Notes: generated by a model not told the origin, from the letters alone. A stretch of 64,000 nt of DNA from Streptomyces yatensis (GCF_018069625.1 NZ_CP072941.1:3038001-3102000); one strand, 5' to 3'. Counted from the first letter of the stretch, positions 25,416 to 34,842 are shown. Translations and numbers: made by a program.

Positions 25416-26705
25416 ATGACGAACCAACACCCCAGCCGACGACTGCTTCTGGCCGGCCTCGGCGCCGCCGGGACGACCGCGCTGCTCAGCGGCTGTGTCA
25501 CCGCCAGTTCCTCCGGCAAGGGCTCCTCCGGGGGCGGCGCGGTGACCCTCCAGTCCAACCTCTCCGCCCCGCAGGCGAAGGCGGCCATGGAGGACCTCGC
25601 CGCCGCCTACGCCAAGCAGGGCTCCGGGCGCGCGAGCCTCAACACGGTCGCCGCCGAGACCTTCCGCACCCAGCTGCCGACGTATCTGACCTCGGCCAAT
25701 CCGCCGGACGTGCTCACCTGGTACCCCGGCTCGGTGGCGGAGGCCTACGCGAAGAAGAACCTGCTGCTCGACCTCGGCGAGGTGTGGGACTCCCCCGATC
25801 TCAAGAGTTACTCCACGGCGCTGAACAAGCTGTGCACCGCGGCCTCCGGCAAGAAGGTCTTCGTCCCCACCACCTACTACTGGTGGGGCATGTTCTACCG
25901 GAAGTCCAACTTCGCCAAATGGGGCGTGAGCGAGCCCAAGAGCTGGGACGACTTCCTCGACCTGTGCGACAAGCTCAAGTCCAAGGGCGTCGCCCCGATC
26001 GGGCTGGGCGCGGGCGGCAACACCGCCTGGGTGGCGTCCGCCTGGTTCGACTACCTGAACATACGGATCAACGGCGCCCCCTACCACCGCGAGCTGCTGG
26101 CCGGGAAGCACCGCTTCGACGACCCCGAGGTGCACAAGGTCTTCGACCGCTGGCGGGAGGTGCTGCCGTACTTCGACCCCAACGGGACCGCCGTGGCCTT
26201 CCAGGACGCCTCGACCGCCCTGCTCAACGGCCGCAGCGGCATGATGCTCATCGGTACCTTCTTCGCCGACGCGGTGCCGAAGAACGCCCTCGACGACGTC
26301 GACTTCTTCCGCTTCCCGGTCATCGACCCCAAGGTCCCGCTCGCCGAGGAGGCGCCCACCGACGGGTACTTCGCCAGCGCCCGCACCGGACGCCGGGACG
26401 AGGTCTTCGACCTGCTGCGCTACCTCGCCACGGCCGAGGCGCAGGAGATCTACATCAAGGGTTCCTCGGGCACCGCCCTGCCCTGCCACCCTGATGCCAA
26501 GGACTCCGGGACGGCACTGGTGAAGAAGGGGCGCAAGCACATCGAGGAGGCCGCGGAGATCACCCAGTTCTTCAACCGCGACTCCAGTGACGCGCTCCAG
26601 CCCGCGACGGACACCGCGCTGACCAAGTTCATCGCCAAGCCGAAGAGCGTCGGATCGATCCTCACCAACTGGCAGCGCGACGCCGAGAAGATCTGGCGGG
26701 CCTGA
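25416..26705 (+). CDS. Sugar ABC transporter substrate-binding lipoprotein
   Basis: A 429-aa extracytoplasmic solute-binding protein of family 1. The N-terminus has a twin-arginine-like SRRLLLAG and a lipobox LLSGC with acylated Cys27. Typical motifs follow: NPPDVLTWYPGSVAEAY, VFVPTTYYWWGMFYRKSNF, PKSWDDFLDLCDKL and GRSGMMLIGTFF. It is the first gene of the galactoside operon, with AAGGAG 6 nt before ATG. It should capture an alpha-galactoside (melibiose, raffinose or galactobiose type) for the two permeases that follow. No ATPase gene is present, so a shared MsiK-type ATPase probably energises uptake, as for many Streptomyces sugar importers. Confidence 0.93.
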   Translation: MTNQHPSRRLLLAGLGAAGTTALLSGCVTASSSGKGSSGGGAVTLQSNLSAPQAKAAMEDLAAAYAKQGSGRASLNTVAAETFRTQLPTYLTSANPPDVLTWYPGSVAEAYAKKNLLLDLGEVWDSPDLKSYSTALNKLCTAASGKKVFVPTTYYWWGMFYRKSNFAKWGVSEPKSWDDFLDLCDKLKSKGVAPIGLGAGGNTAWVASAWFDYLNIRINGAPYHRELLAGKHRFDDPEVHKVFDRWREVLPYFDPNGTAVAFQDASTALLNGRSGMMLIGTFFADAVPKNALDDVDFFRFPVIDPKVPLAEEAPTDGYFASARTGRRDEVFDLLRYLATAEAQEIYIKGSSGTALPCHPDAKDSGTALVKKGRKHIEEAAEITQFFNRDSSDALQPATDTALTKFIAKPKSVGSILTNWQRDAEKIWRA

Positions 26706-26706
26706 C

Positions 26707-27642
26707 GTGGCCGTCCTCACCGCTCCCGAACGCACCTCCCCGGCCCCGCCGCCGCCCCACGGCAGGCGGGCCCGGGGCCCTGGGCGCACACCCCCGCTGG
26801 TACTCGCCTTCCTCCTGGTCCCGCTGCTCGCCGAGGCCGTCTGGGTCTTCTGGCCCGCGCTCCAGGGCTTCTACCTCGCCCTGACCAACTGGGACGGCGT
26901 GTCGGCGCCCGAGTTCGTGGGCCTCGGCAACTTCCGCGAGATGGCCCATGACGAGGTCTTCCGTACCGCCGCCGTCGACACCGTGCTGTGGCTGGTGCTG
27001 TTCGGCGGCCTGTCCGCGCTGCTCGGCCTCGGCGCGGCCCTCCTCCTCCAGCAGGAGCGCCGCGGCGTCGGCTTCTACCGCGCCGCCCTCTTCCTGCCGG
27101 TCGTCTTCTCCCTGGTCGCCACCGCGCTGGTCTGGCAGGCCATCTACCAGCCCGACGGCGTCCTGAACCAGCTCCTGGAATCGGTCGGCCTCGACAGCCT
27201 GCGCCACGCCTGGCTCGCCGACCAGGACACCGCCCTGTACGCGGTGATCGTGCCCGCGCTGTGGCGCCAGGTCGGCTATGTGATGGTGCTGTACCTCGCC
27301 GGGCTCAAGGGCGTCGACCCAGCCCTGTACGAGGCGGCCAAGGTCGACGGCGCCGGACCCTGGCAGCGCTTCCGCCATGTGACGCTGCCGCAGCTGCGCG
27401 GTGTCAACGCGGTCGTCCTGTCCGTGATCATCATCGACTCGCTGCGCTCCTTCGACGTCGTGTGGTCGCTGACCCGGGGCGGTCCCTACCACTCGTCCGA
27501 GCTGCTGAGCACCTACATGTACTCCACCGCTTTCCAGTCCCTGCGGCTGGGATACGGCTCCGCGCTGGCGGTCGTGATCTTCGTCCTGGCCTTCGGCGTC
27601 ATCGCCTCCTACCTCGTGCGCGCCTTCCGGGAGGCCGACTGA
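26707..27642 (+). CDS. Sugar ABC transporter permease, MalF-type
   Basis: A 311-aa inner-membrane protein with six predicted helices and the permease EAA loop ALYEAAKVDGAGPWQRFRHVTLPQLRG. GTG 26707 starts 1 nt after the preceding stop. It pairs with the next gene to form the channel of the importer. Confidence 0.93.
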   Translation: MAVLTAPERTSPAPPPPHGRRARGPGRTPPLVLAFLLVPLLAEAVWVFWPALQGFYLALTNWDGVSAPEFVGLGNFREMAHDEVFRTAAVDTVLWLVLFGGLSALLGLGAALLLQQERRGVGFYRAALFLPVVFSLVATALVWQAIYQPDGVLNQLLESVGLDSLRHAWLADQDTALYAVIVPALWRQVGYVMVLYLAGLKGVDPALYEAAKVDGAGPWQRFRHVTLPQLRGVNAVVLSVIIIDSLRSFDVVWSLTRGGPYHSSELLSTYMYSTAFQSLRLGYGSALAVVIFVLAFGVIASYLVRAFREAD

Positions 27643-28490
27643 TGTCCGCCAACTCCACCGCCGTGCGCCGCAAGCGCGCCGCGACCGCCGGATTCCACCT
27701 GGGCGCCGGTGCGCTGGCCGTCCTGTGGCTGCTGCCCATCGCGCTGGTCCTGGTGACCAGCCTGCGCTCCTTCGACGACATCGCCGTCCATGGCCTGGGG
27801 AGTTGGCCCCGCTCCTTCACCCTCGACAACTTCCGTCAGGCCTGGGTCGACGGCGGCCAGCAGCGCGCCCTGATCAACAGCCTGGTCGTCACCATTCCGT
27901 GCGTGCTGGTGACGCTGACCCTGGCCGCCATGGCCGCGTTCGCCCTCAGCCGCTACGAGGTGCCCTTCCGCCGCTCCCTGCTGCTGCTCATGCTCGGCGG
28001 CAACCTGCTCCCCCCGCAGATCCTGCTCATCCCCGTCTCCAAGCTGAGCGAGCTGATGGGCGTCTACGACACGCTCCCCGCGCTCATCGGGGTGCAGATC
28101 GGCTTCGGCGTCGGCTTCTACGTCTTCGTCCTGCACGGGTTCATGCGGGCGATCCCGGTCGAGATCCAGCAGGCCGCCGTCATCGACGGCGCCGGTCCCT
28201 GGCAGGTCTTCTGGCGGATCATCCTGCCGCTCACCCGCCCGGCGCTGGCCGCGCTCAGCGCGCTGTCCTTCACCTGGATCTTCAACGATCTGCTGTGGGC
28301 GATCACCGTGCTGCGCAGCGACGCCAAGATGCCCATCACCGGCGCCCTGATCGGGCTGCAGGGCCAGTTCGTCTCGATGTGGAACGTAATCGCGGCCGGA
28401 TCCGTCATCGCCGCGGCCCCCACCGTGGCCGTCTTCCTCCGCTTCCAGCGCCACTTCGTGGCCGGACTCAACCTCGGAGCGGTGAAATGA
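27642..28490 (+). CDS. Sugar ABC transporter permease, MalG-type
   Basis: A 282-aa membrane protein. Its ATG overlaps the stop of the previous gene (TGATG). The EAA loop is EIQQAAVIDGAGPWQVFWRI followed by ILPLTRPAL, the form that contacts the ATPase. The helix LLPIALVLVTSLRSFDDI near the N-terminus and the C-terminal segment VIAAAPTVAVFLRFQRHFVAGL are typical of MalG-like subunits. Confidence 0.93.
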   Translation: MSANSTAVRRKRAATAGFHLGAGALAVLWLLPIALVLVTSLRSFDDIAVHGLGSWPRSFTLDNFRQAWVDGGQQRALINSLVVTIPCVLVTLTLAAMAAFALSRYEVPFRRSLLLLMLGGNLLPPQILLIPVSKLSELMGVYDTLPALIGVQIGFGVGFYVFVLHGFMRAIPVEIQQAAVIDGAGPWQVFWRIILPLTRPALAALSALSFTWIFNDLLWAITVLRSDAKMPITGALIGLQGQFVSMWNVIAAGSVIAAAPTVAVFLRFQRHFVAGLNLGAVK

Positions 28491-30577
28491 CCTCGTACCG
28501 GCGCTGGACCCTGCGCACCGAGCACAGCTGCTACACCGTCCGCCTCTCCCCCGACGGCCCGTGGGCCGAGCTCGACGCCTGGGGGCCGCCCGGTGTCGAG
28601 ACCGGACCGTCCGCGCTGGACTGGTCCAGGCGCACCCACTTCATCACGCCCGCCGACGCGGCGCCCGCCGAGTATCTGCCGTCCGGGCTGCGGCCGTTCA
28701 CCGGGGCCGACCTGGTGGCGGGGCGCCCGGGCGCGGAGCGGGGAGCATGGTGGGAGTTCGAGGGCGCCGAGGAGGGGCCGGGGACCCTGCGGCTCACCTT
28801 CACCGACGGTCTGCTCGGTCTGCGTACGGTCCTGTGCTACGCCACGGTGCCCGGCACCGATGTGATCCACCGCTGGACCGAGCACACCTGCACCGGCGAC
28901 GAGGAGCTGCGGCTGGAGCGGTTCGACTCGGCCGCCGTGAACGTCCCCGTCACCGGCGGCGCCCGGCTGACCTACCTCACCGGCCAGTGGTCGCAGGAAT
29001 TCCAGCGCACCCAACTCACTCTGACCAGGGGCGCGTTCACCATGGGCAGCAGCCAGGGCGTGCCCGGGCACGCCTACGCGCCGTGGCTCGCGGTCCAGGA
29101 TGCCGCGGACCCCGGGGACCCGCCCGCCTATGGCGTGGCCCTGGAGTGGCCCGGCAACTGGCACATCACCGCGGAGGCCGAACCGGGCGGCGCCGTGCGG
29201 GTGCGCTCCGGCCGCGTACCGCACGAGGGCGTGGTGCGGCTTGCGCCCGGCGACACCCTCACCACACCGCGCCTCGCCTGCGCCTTCAGCGCCGAAGGGC
29301 TCGACGGGCTGTCCCGCGTCTGGCACCGCTACGAACGCCATCTGACCGGTGAGCGGCTGCACCGCCCCCGCAAGGTCCTCTACAACTCCTGGGAGGCCAC
29401 CACCTTCGACGTCGACGCGGCGGCGCAGCTCGAACTGGCGAAGACGGCCGCGGACATCGGGGCCGAGCTGTTCGTCGTGGACGACGGATGGTTCACCGGC
29501 CGCGCCGACGACACCGGGGGGCTGGGCGACTGGTACCCGGACCCGGCGGCGTTCCCGTCCGGCTTCGACACGTTCGTGGCCGACGTACGCGCGCTGGGCC
29601 TGGACTTCGGTCTGTGGATCGAGCCGGAGGCCGTCAGCCCCGGCAGCAGGCTGTACGCCGACCACCCGGACTGGGTGTACCGGATCGACGGCCGCCCCGC
29701 CCGCCTGGTGCGCAACCAGCTCCTGCTCGACCTGGGCCGGACCGATGTCCAGGACTTCGTCATCGCGACCCTCGACCGGCTGCTGACCGGCCATGACATC
29801 AGCTATCTCAAATGGGACATGAACCGGCCGCCGACCGAGCGCGGCCGCCCCGGCGCAGGTCCCGCCGACCGTCTCGACCTGGACGCCCAGCACGTCGCCG
29901 GCTATCTGCGCGTCCTGGACCATCTGCGCACCGCCCACCCCCGGGTCACCGTCGAGGGGTGCGCGGGCGGCGGCGGGCGCATCGACCACGCGACCCTCGC
30001 CCGCGCCGACGTGGTCTGGCCCAGCGACAACACCGCGCCGCTGGACCGGCTGGCCATCCAGCACGGCTTCCTGCACGCCCATGCCCCGCATGTGATGAGC
30101 TCCTGGGTCACCGACGCCCCCGGCGTCTTCGACCCCCGTCCGCGCAGCCTCGCCTTCCGCTTCGTCAATGCCATGTGCGGAGTGCTCGGCATCGGCGCCG
30201 ATCTGCGCCGGTGGGACGCGGGGCAGCGCGCCGAGGCCGCCGAGTGGATCGCCCGCTACAAGGAAGTGCGCGATGTCGTCCACCTCGGCGAGGCCCGGCT
30301 CCTGGGCAGCCCGCTGGAGGCCACCTGCGGCGTCCAGTACGACGGCCCGGACGCGCGTACCGTGGTGGCCGCGCTCGGCACCGGCCGCCTGGACGGCTCC
30401 CCGCTCGTCCCGGGACGTCCGGCCCGGCTCCGGCTGCGCGGCCTCGACCCGGCCGCCCGCTACCGGGACGCCGCGTCGGAGACCACGTACAGCGGCGCCC
30501 ATCTGCTCCACTACGGGCTGCCGTTCACCTGGAGCGCCGACCACGACGCGGAACTGGTGGTGCTGACACGGCAGTAG
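28487..30577 (+). CDS. Cytoplasmic GH36 alpha-galactosidase
   Basis: A 696-aa retaining alpha-galactosidase of clan GH-D, without a signal peptide. The order of motifs is right for GH36: NSWEATTFDV, ELFVVDDGWF, FGLWIEPEAVSPGSRLY, YLKWDMNR with nucleophile Asp444, EGCAGGGGRIDH, and WPSDNTAPLDRLAIQ with acid/base Asp514. Its ATG overlaps the permease stop by 4 nt, so translation is coupled. It hydrolyses imported alpha-galactosides to free galactose, which feeds the downstream oxidative enzymes. Together with the secreted GH27 enzyme it gives two-stage processing. Confidence 0.95.
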   Translation: MTSYRRWTLRTEHSCYTVRLSPDGPWAELDAWGPPGVETGPSALDWSRRTHFITPADAAPAEYLPSGLRPFTGADLVAGRPGAERGAWWEFEGAEEGPGTLRLTFTDGLLGLRTVLCYATVPGTDVIHRWTEHTCTGDEELRLERFDSAAVNVPVTGGARLTYLTGQWSQEFQRTQLTLTRGAFTMGSSQGVPGHAYAPWLAVQDAADPGDPPAYGVALEWPGNWHITAEAEPGGAVRVRSGRVPHEGVVRLAPGDTLTTPRLACAFSAEGLDGLSRVWHRYERHLTGERLHRPRKVLYNSWEATTFDVDAAAQLELAKTAADIGAELFVVDDGWFTGRADDTGGLGDWYPDPAAFPSGFDTFVADVRALGLDFGLWIEPEAVSPGSRLYADHPDWVYRIDGRPARLVRNQLLLDLGRTDVQDFVIATLDRLLTGHDISYLKWDMNRPPTERGRPGAGPADRLDLDAQHVAGYLRVLDHLRTAHPRVTVEGCAGGGGRIDHATLARADVVWPSDNTAPLDRLAIQHGFLHAHAPHVMSSWVTDAPGVFDPRPRSLAFRFVNAMCGVLGIGADLRRWDAGQRAEAAEWIARYKEVRDVVHLGEARLLGSPLEATCGVQYDGPDARTVVAALGTGRLDGSPLVPGRPARLRLRGLDPAARYRDAASETTYSGAHLLHYGLPFTWSADHDAELVVLTRQ

Positions 30578-30637
30578 ACCGCCGACCGGCCCATGTCCGC
30601 CCCCGCCCGCAGAACAGCGAAGGAGCCCGAACCCCCG

Positions 30638-31408
30638 ATGGAACAGTCCCGCCGGTACGGTGACCGCTTCACCGCCCGCACGGCCGTGGTCACCGGAGCC
30701 GCCTCCGGCATCGGTGCGGCCACCGCCGAACGCCTCGCCCAGGAGGGCGCCGCCGTCGTGCTCGCCGACATCGCCGAGGAGCGCGGCGCGGCGGTCGCCG
30801 AGCGGATCGGTGCGGGCGGCGGCCGCGCCCGCTTCGTGGCCGCCGATGTCTCCGCGGAGGAGGACTGGGAGCGGATCGCGGCCGCCGCCCGCGGCTTCGG
30901 CCCGGTCGACGTGCTGGTCAGCAATGCCTACACGGTCGACGTCACCCCCGCCCATGACATGTCCCTGGGCTCCTGGCAGCGGCAGCTGTCCGTCAACCTC
31001 ACCGGCGCCTTCCTGGGGTTCAAGGCCGTGCTGGACGATCTGCGCGCCCGCCGCGGAGCCGTCGTCCTGACCTCGTCCGTCCACGCCCACAAGGGCATCC
31101 CCGGCCACCCCGCCTACGCGGCCTCCAAGGGGGCGCTGCTGTCCCTGTGCGGGCAGCTCGCCGTCGAGTACGGGCCCGAGGTGCGGGTCAACGCCGTGCT
31201 GCCCGGCCCGATCCTGACGGCGGCCTGGGACCGGGTGTCCCCCGAGGACCGCGCGCGCAGCGTCGCCGAAACCGCGGCGGGCCGTTTCGGCACCCCGGAG
31301 GAGGTGGCCGCGGCCATCGCCTTCCTGGGCTCCCCCGAGGCCACCTACATCACCGGTGCGAGTCTTGTCGTGGACGGCGGCTGGAGCGTCGTCAAGTCCT
31401 CCGCATGA
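30638..31408 (+). CDS. SDR-family sugar dehydrogenase, probable galactose 1-dehydrogenase
   Basis: A 256-aa classical SDR: TGAASGIGAATAERL for the coenzyme, catalytic Ser in SSVHAHKG, then YAASK, and C-terminal GASLVVDGGW. ATG 30638 has GAAGGAG about 12 nt upstream. ATG 30593 has none. The usual NNAG motif is SNAYT here. Assignment to D-galactose oxidation (to galactono-lactone) is inference from its place in a pathway that contains galactonate dehydratase and a lactonase but no other dehydrogenase. Confidence 0.85.
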   Translation: MEQSRRYGDRFTARTAVVTGAASGIGAATAERLAQEGAAVVLADIAEERGAAVAERIGAGGGRARFVAADVSAEEDWERIAAAARGFGPVDVLVSNAYTVDVTPAHDMSLGSWQRQLSVNLTGAFLGFKAVLDDLRARRGAVVLTSSVHAHKGIPGHPAYAASKGALLSLCGQLAVEYGPEVRVNAVLPGPILTAAWDRVSPEDRARSVAETAAGRFGTPEEVAAAIAFLGSPEATYITGASLVVDGGWSVVKSSA

Positions 31409-31445
31409 CCACCGCGAACAGCTCGCAGCAGAAAGGCACTACGAC

Positions 31446-32186
31446 ATGACGCCCTACGCCCGTCGCGGCGTGCACGGCCAGACCGTGGAGGCTCTCGCCC
31501 GCCGCATCCTGGGCGGCGAGATCCCCGAAGGGGCCACCCTGGACCTGGTCGCCCTGCAGAGCGAACTGGACGTCAGCCTCACCGCCCTGCGCGAGTCGCT
31601 GAAGGTACTGGCCGCCAAGGGGATGGTCGACGCCCGCCAGAAGCGCGGCACCTTCGTACGGAACCGCTCGGACTGGAATCTGCTCGACGCCGACGTGCTG
31701 CGCTGGCAGTTCCACAGCGACCGCACCACCGACGCCGACCGCGCGCTGCTGCGCAACCTGGCCGAGGTGCGCTCCATCATCGAACCGGCGGCCGTGCGCC
31801 TGGCCGCCGAGCGGCGCACCGACGCCGACCTCGCCGCCCTGGACGCCGCCGTGGACGCGATGGGGGCGGGCGGCTCCGACGCCGCCCACGCGGTGGAGGC
31901 CGACCTCGCCTTCCACCGGGCCCTGCTCGTCGCCACCCACAACGAACTCCTCGAACGCATGGAGATGGTGATCGAGTCGGGCCTCGCCCACCGCGACCGC
32001 ATCGTGCACAGCTCCCCCCACAGCCAGGACCCCGTACCCGCCCACCGCGCCGTCCTGGACGCCGTGCGCGCCCGGGACCCGCACGCCGCCGAGGCCGCCA
32101 TGCGGGACCTGCTCGACCAGGCAGGCCGCGACCTGGACCGGGTCGGCGGCTCCGACAACGACATGGAAAGGCCCTCTGGCCAGTGA
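31446..32186 (+). CDS. GntR-family (FadR/FCD) regulator inside the galactose operon
   Basis: A 246-aa regulator with an N-terminal winged helix (VEALARRILGGEIPEGATLD, SLTALRESLKVLAAKGMVDARQKRGTFV) and an all-helical FCD ligand domain (EVRSIIEPAAVRLAAERR; LAFHRALLVATHNELLERM). DgoR of E. coli, the galactonate-responsive repressor, has the same architecture. ATG 31446 begins MTPYARRGVHG, and earlier in-frame codons belong to the preceding gene. Its position between the dehydrogenase and dgoD and its 4-nt overlap with dgoD suggest control of this operon, probably with galactonate or KDGal as effector. Confidence 0.9.
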   Translation: MTPYARRGVHGQTVEALARRILGGEIPEGATLDLVALQSELDVSLTALRESLKVLAAKGMVDARQKRGTFVRNRSDWNLLDADVLRWQFHSDRTTDADRALLRNLAEVRSIIEPAAVRLAAERRTDADLAALDAAVDAMGAGGSDAAHAVEADLAFHRALLVATHNELLERMEMVIESGLAHRDRIVHSSPHSQDPVPAHRAVLDAVRARDPHAAEAAMRDLLDQAGRDLDRVGGSDNDMERPSGQ

Positions 32187-33328
32187 AGATCACCCGTATC
32201 GAGACCTTCGCCGTGCCGCCGCGCTGGCTGTTCTGCCGCGTCGAGACCGACGACGGCGTGGTCGGCTGGGGCGAGCCCGTCGTCGAGGGGCGCGCCGAAG
32301 TGGTCCGCGCCGCCGTCGACGTCCTCGCCGAATACCTGATCGGCAAGGATCCACTGCGCATACAGGACCACTGGCAGGTGCTCACCAAGGGCGGCTTCTA
32401 CCGCGGCGGACCCGTGCTCTCCAGCGCCGTCGCCGGCCTCGACCAGGCCCTGTGGGACATCGCCGGCAAGACCTACGGCGCCCCGGTGCACGCCCTGCTG
32501 GGCGGTCCCGTGCGCGACCGGGTCCGGGTGTACGCCTGGGTCGGCGGCGACGAGCCCGCCGAGCTGACCGAGCAGATCACCGCGCAGGTCGAGGCGGGCT
32601 TCACGGCGGTGAAGATGAACGGCGCCGGGGCGACCTCCCCGGTGGCCACCGCCGCCGAGACCGCCGCGGTCGTCGACCGGGTGGCCGCGGCCCGCGAGGT
32701 CCTCGGACCGGACCGGGACGTGGCCGTCGACTTCCACGGACGCTTCACGGCCGCGAGCTCCCGCCGCGTCCTGGCCGAACTGGGCCCCCTCCACCCGCTG
32801 TTCGTGGAGGAACCCGTCGTCCCCGAGCACGGCCATCTGCTGCCCGGCCTGGTCGCCGCGACCCCGGTGCCCCTGGCCACCGGCGAACGGCTCTACGGAC
32901 GCACGGAGTTCCTGCCCGTCCTCGCCGCCGGTATCGCCGTCGCGCAGCCCGATCTGTCCCACGCGGGCGGCATCTCCGAGGTGCACCGCATCGCCTCGCT
33001 CGCCGATACCTACGGCGCCCAGCTCGCCCCGCACTGCCCGCTCGGCCCCATCGCGCTGGCGGCCAGCCTCCAGGTCGCGTTCGCGACACCGAACTTCCTG
33101 ATCCAGGAGCAGAGCCGCGGCATCCACTACAACAAGGACGCCGATCTGCTGTCCTACCTCGTCGACACCGAGCCGTTCCGCTTCGTGGACGGCCATGCGC
33201 CCCGCGGCGACGCCCCGGGCCTTGGCATCACCATCGACGAGGCGGCCGTACGCGCGGCCGACCGCACCGGTCACACCTGGCGCAACCCGGTCTGGCGGCA
33301 CCCCGACGGCTCCTTCGCGGAGTGGTGA
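32183..33328 (+). CDS. dgoD: D-galactonate dehydratase
   Basis: A 381-aa enolase-superfamily enzyme that resembles E. coli DgoD along its whole length: PPRW-F, VVGWGEPVVEGRA, GFYRGGPVLSSAVAGLDQALWDI, YAWVGGDEPA, VDFHGR, FVEEPV, QPDLSHAGGISE, LAPHCPLGPIALAA, QEQSRGIHYNK and a C-terminal WRNPVWRHPDGSFAEW. Asp/Glu in DFHGR, EEPV and TGERL are the magnesium ligands, and the APHCPLGP His is the general acid/base. It converts D-galactonate to 2-keto-3-deoxygalactonate. The GTG start overlaps the regulator's stop. This is the most specific enzyme in the operon and fixes the pathway as galactonate degradation. Confidence 0.95.
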   Translation: MKITRIETFAVPPRWLFCRVETDDGVVGWGEPVVEGRAEVVRAAVDVLAEYLIGKDPLRIQDHWQVLTKGGFYRGGPVLSSAVAGLDQALWDIAGKTYGAPVHALLGGPVRDRVRVYAWVGGDEPAELTEQITAQVEAGFTAVKMNGAGATSPVATAAETAAVVDRVAAAREVLGPDRDVAVDFHGRFTAASSRRVLAELGPLHPLFVEEPVVPEHGHLLPGLVAATPVPLATGERLYGRTEFLPVLAAGIAVAQPDLSHAGGISEVHRIASLADTYGAQLAPHCPLGPIALAASLQVAFATPNFLIQEQSRGIHYNKDADLLSYLVDTEPFRFVDGHAPRGDAPGLGITIDEAAVRAADRTGHTWRNPVWRHPDGSFAEW

Positions 33329-34143
33329 CGACGGTGCTGGAGATCGTCACCGACCCCGCGCACGGCGGCCGCTGGACCTCGCTGCGCGCCGGGGACCGCG
33401 AATGGCTGTGGCACGGCACGGCGGCCGGCCGGGACCGGGTCTCCCCCGGGGACGCCTTCGTGGACGCGGGCGGCCTGGAGGAGTGCGTCCCCACCGTCCG
33501 CGGCACCCCCGACCACGGCGACGCCTGGTCACGTCCCTGGAAGCGCGAAGGGGACACGGACACCGTCCGGTGCGAGCGGTTCGCGCTGGCGCGCACCATC
33601 CGCGGGACGGCCGACGGCGCGGAGGCCGGCTACGTCCTCGAGGCCGACCCGGGCTTCGCCTTCGTCTGGGCCGCCCACGCGCTGCTCGATCTGTCCCCCG
33701 GCGCGTCCCTGCGCCTGCGCGACGGGGCACGCGCCCGGCTCTTCCCGGAGGCCGCACCGCTGCTGGACCGGCCCTGGCCGGCCGGGGCGCCGTGGGTGGA
33801 GGGTGACTGGCCCGCGCCCCTCGGCCTGCCCCTGGACCGGTTCGGACCGGAGGACGGCACCGCGGTCGGCGCGGTCGTGGACGACGCGCGCGCCTGCGTC
33901 CACGACGGCACGGACCGCCTGGCCTTGGCGCTGGAGGCCGACGGGCAGCCGCTGTCCATCGCCGTATGGCGCAACCTCGGCGGCTTCCCCGCCGAACAGC
34001 CCTATCGCAGCACAGGAGTCGAGCCGATGCTCGGCGGTGTCTTCGACCTCGCCGACGCGGGTCCCGGCGATGCCGCGCGCGTCCCCGCGTCGGGCGAGGT
34101 GCGCTGGCGGCTGACGCTCGGTGCGGCCTGCCGCTGCCCCTGA
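33325..34143 (+). CDS. Aldose 1-epimerase-family protein (mutarotase)
   Basis: A 272-aa protein with the galactose-mutarotase-like beta-sandwich pattern: an N-terminal WTSLRAGDREWLWHG strand region, a DAGGLEECVPTVRGTPDHGDAWSRPW block and a C-terminal VEPMLGGVFDLADAGPGDAARV, as in bacterial epimerases acting on hexoses. GTG 33325 overlaps the dgoD stop (GTGA). It would interconvert galactose anomers for the dehydrogenase, because alpha-galactosidases release alpha-galactose. Exact substrate is inferred. Confidence 0.78.
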   Translation: MTTVLEIVTDPAHGGRWTSLRAGDREWLWHGTAAGRDRVSPGDAFVDAGGLEECVPTVRGTPDHGDAWSRPWKREGDTDTVRCERFALARTIRGTADGAEAGYVLEADPGFAFVWAAHALLDLSPGASLRLRDGARARLFPEAAPLLDRPWPAGAPWVEGDWPAPLGLPLDRFGPEDGTAVGAVVDDARACVHDGTDRLALALEADGQPLSIAVWRNLGGFPAEQPYRSTGVEPMLGGVFDLADAGPGDAARVPASGEVRWRLTLGAACRCP

Positions 34144-34145
34144 AT

Positions 34146-34204
34146 CCGCCTGTTCCGCCTGTTCCGCCTGTTCCGCCTGTTTCTACGAGGAGTTCGAGGA
34201 GTTC
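34146..34204 (+). repeat. 9-bp tandem repeats in the mutarotase-aldolase gap
   Basis: Four copies of CCGCCTGTT (34146-34181) are followed by two copies of GAGGAGTTC (34187-34204). The second array duplicates the Shine-Dalgarno sequence of the aldolase gene. Confidence 0.85.
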
Positions 34205-34209
34205 CCCCT

Positions 34210-34842
34210 GTGGACCTGCGAGCCGCCCTGGCCGCCCATCGGCTGGTCGCCGTCGTACGCGGCGACGACCCCGAGGCCGCGCTGCGCACCGTACTGGCCC
34301 TGGCCGACGAGGGCATCGAGCTGATCGAGGTGTCGCTGTCCGGCACGGACGCCCTGTCCGTCATCGAGCGGGCCCGCGAGGCGCTGGGCCCCGACCGTCC
34401 GCTCGGCGCGGGCACCGTGCTCACCGCCGAGGACGCCCACGCCGTCCACCGGGCGGGCGCCGACTTCGCCGTCACCCCCGGTCTGGGCGCGGGGATGTCC
34501 ACCGCCCGCGAACTGGGCCTGCCGGTCCTGGCCGGGGTCATGACGCCGACCGAGGTCATCGCCGCCCGTGCGCTCGGCGCCGAGGCGCTGAAGATCTTCC
34601 CGGCCGCGCAGGCGGGCGGTCCCGGCTATCTCAAGGCCCTGCGGGGGCCGTTCCCGCACGAGCCGTTCGTACCGGTCGGCGGCGTGGACGAAGCCGCGGC
34701 CCGCGCCTATCTGGCCGCCGGGGCGACCGCGGTCGGTATCGGCTCGCCGCTCGTCGGTGACGCCGCCGACGGCGGCAGCACGGCCGCCCTGCGCGAACGC
34801 GCCCGCGCCTTCCGCACCGCCGTCCGGGAGGCCACAGCGTGA
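34210..34842 (+). CDS. dgoA: 2-dehydro-3-deoxy-6-phosphogalactonate (KDPGal) aldolase
   Basis: A 210-aa class I aldolase of the KDPG/KDPGal family. ALKIFPAAQAGGPGYLKAL holds the Schiff-base Lys128, IELIEVSLSG holds the catalytic Glu40, and AGTVLTAEDA and FVPVGGVDEAAARAYLAAGATAVGIGS form the phosphate site. It splits KDPGal to pyruvate and glyceraldehyde-3-phosphate. GTG 34210 is served by GAGGAG 8 nt upstream. Sequence alone cannot exclude KDPG as substrate, but the operon context points to the galactose isomer. Confidence 0.9.
   Translation: MDLRAALAAHRLVAVVRGDDPEAALRTVLALADEGIELIEVSLSGTDALSVIERAREALGPDRPLGAGTVLTAEDAHAVHRAGADFAVTPGLGAGMSTARELGLPVLAGVMTPTEVIAARALGAEALKIFPAAQAGGPGYLKALRGPFPHEPFVPVGGVDEAAARAYLAAGATAVGIGSPLVGDAADGGSTAALRERARAFRTAVREATA

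Noticed and set aside
30593..30637. Earlier ATG of the SDR gene
   Set aside because: It lacks a Shine-Dalgarno sequence, and the extra residues do not resemble an SDR N-terminus. ATG 30638 has GAAGGAG upstream.
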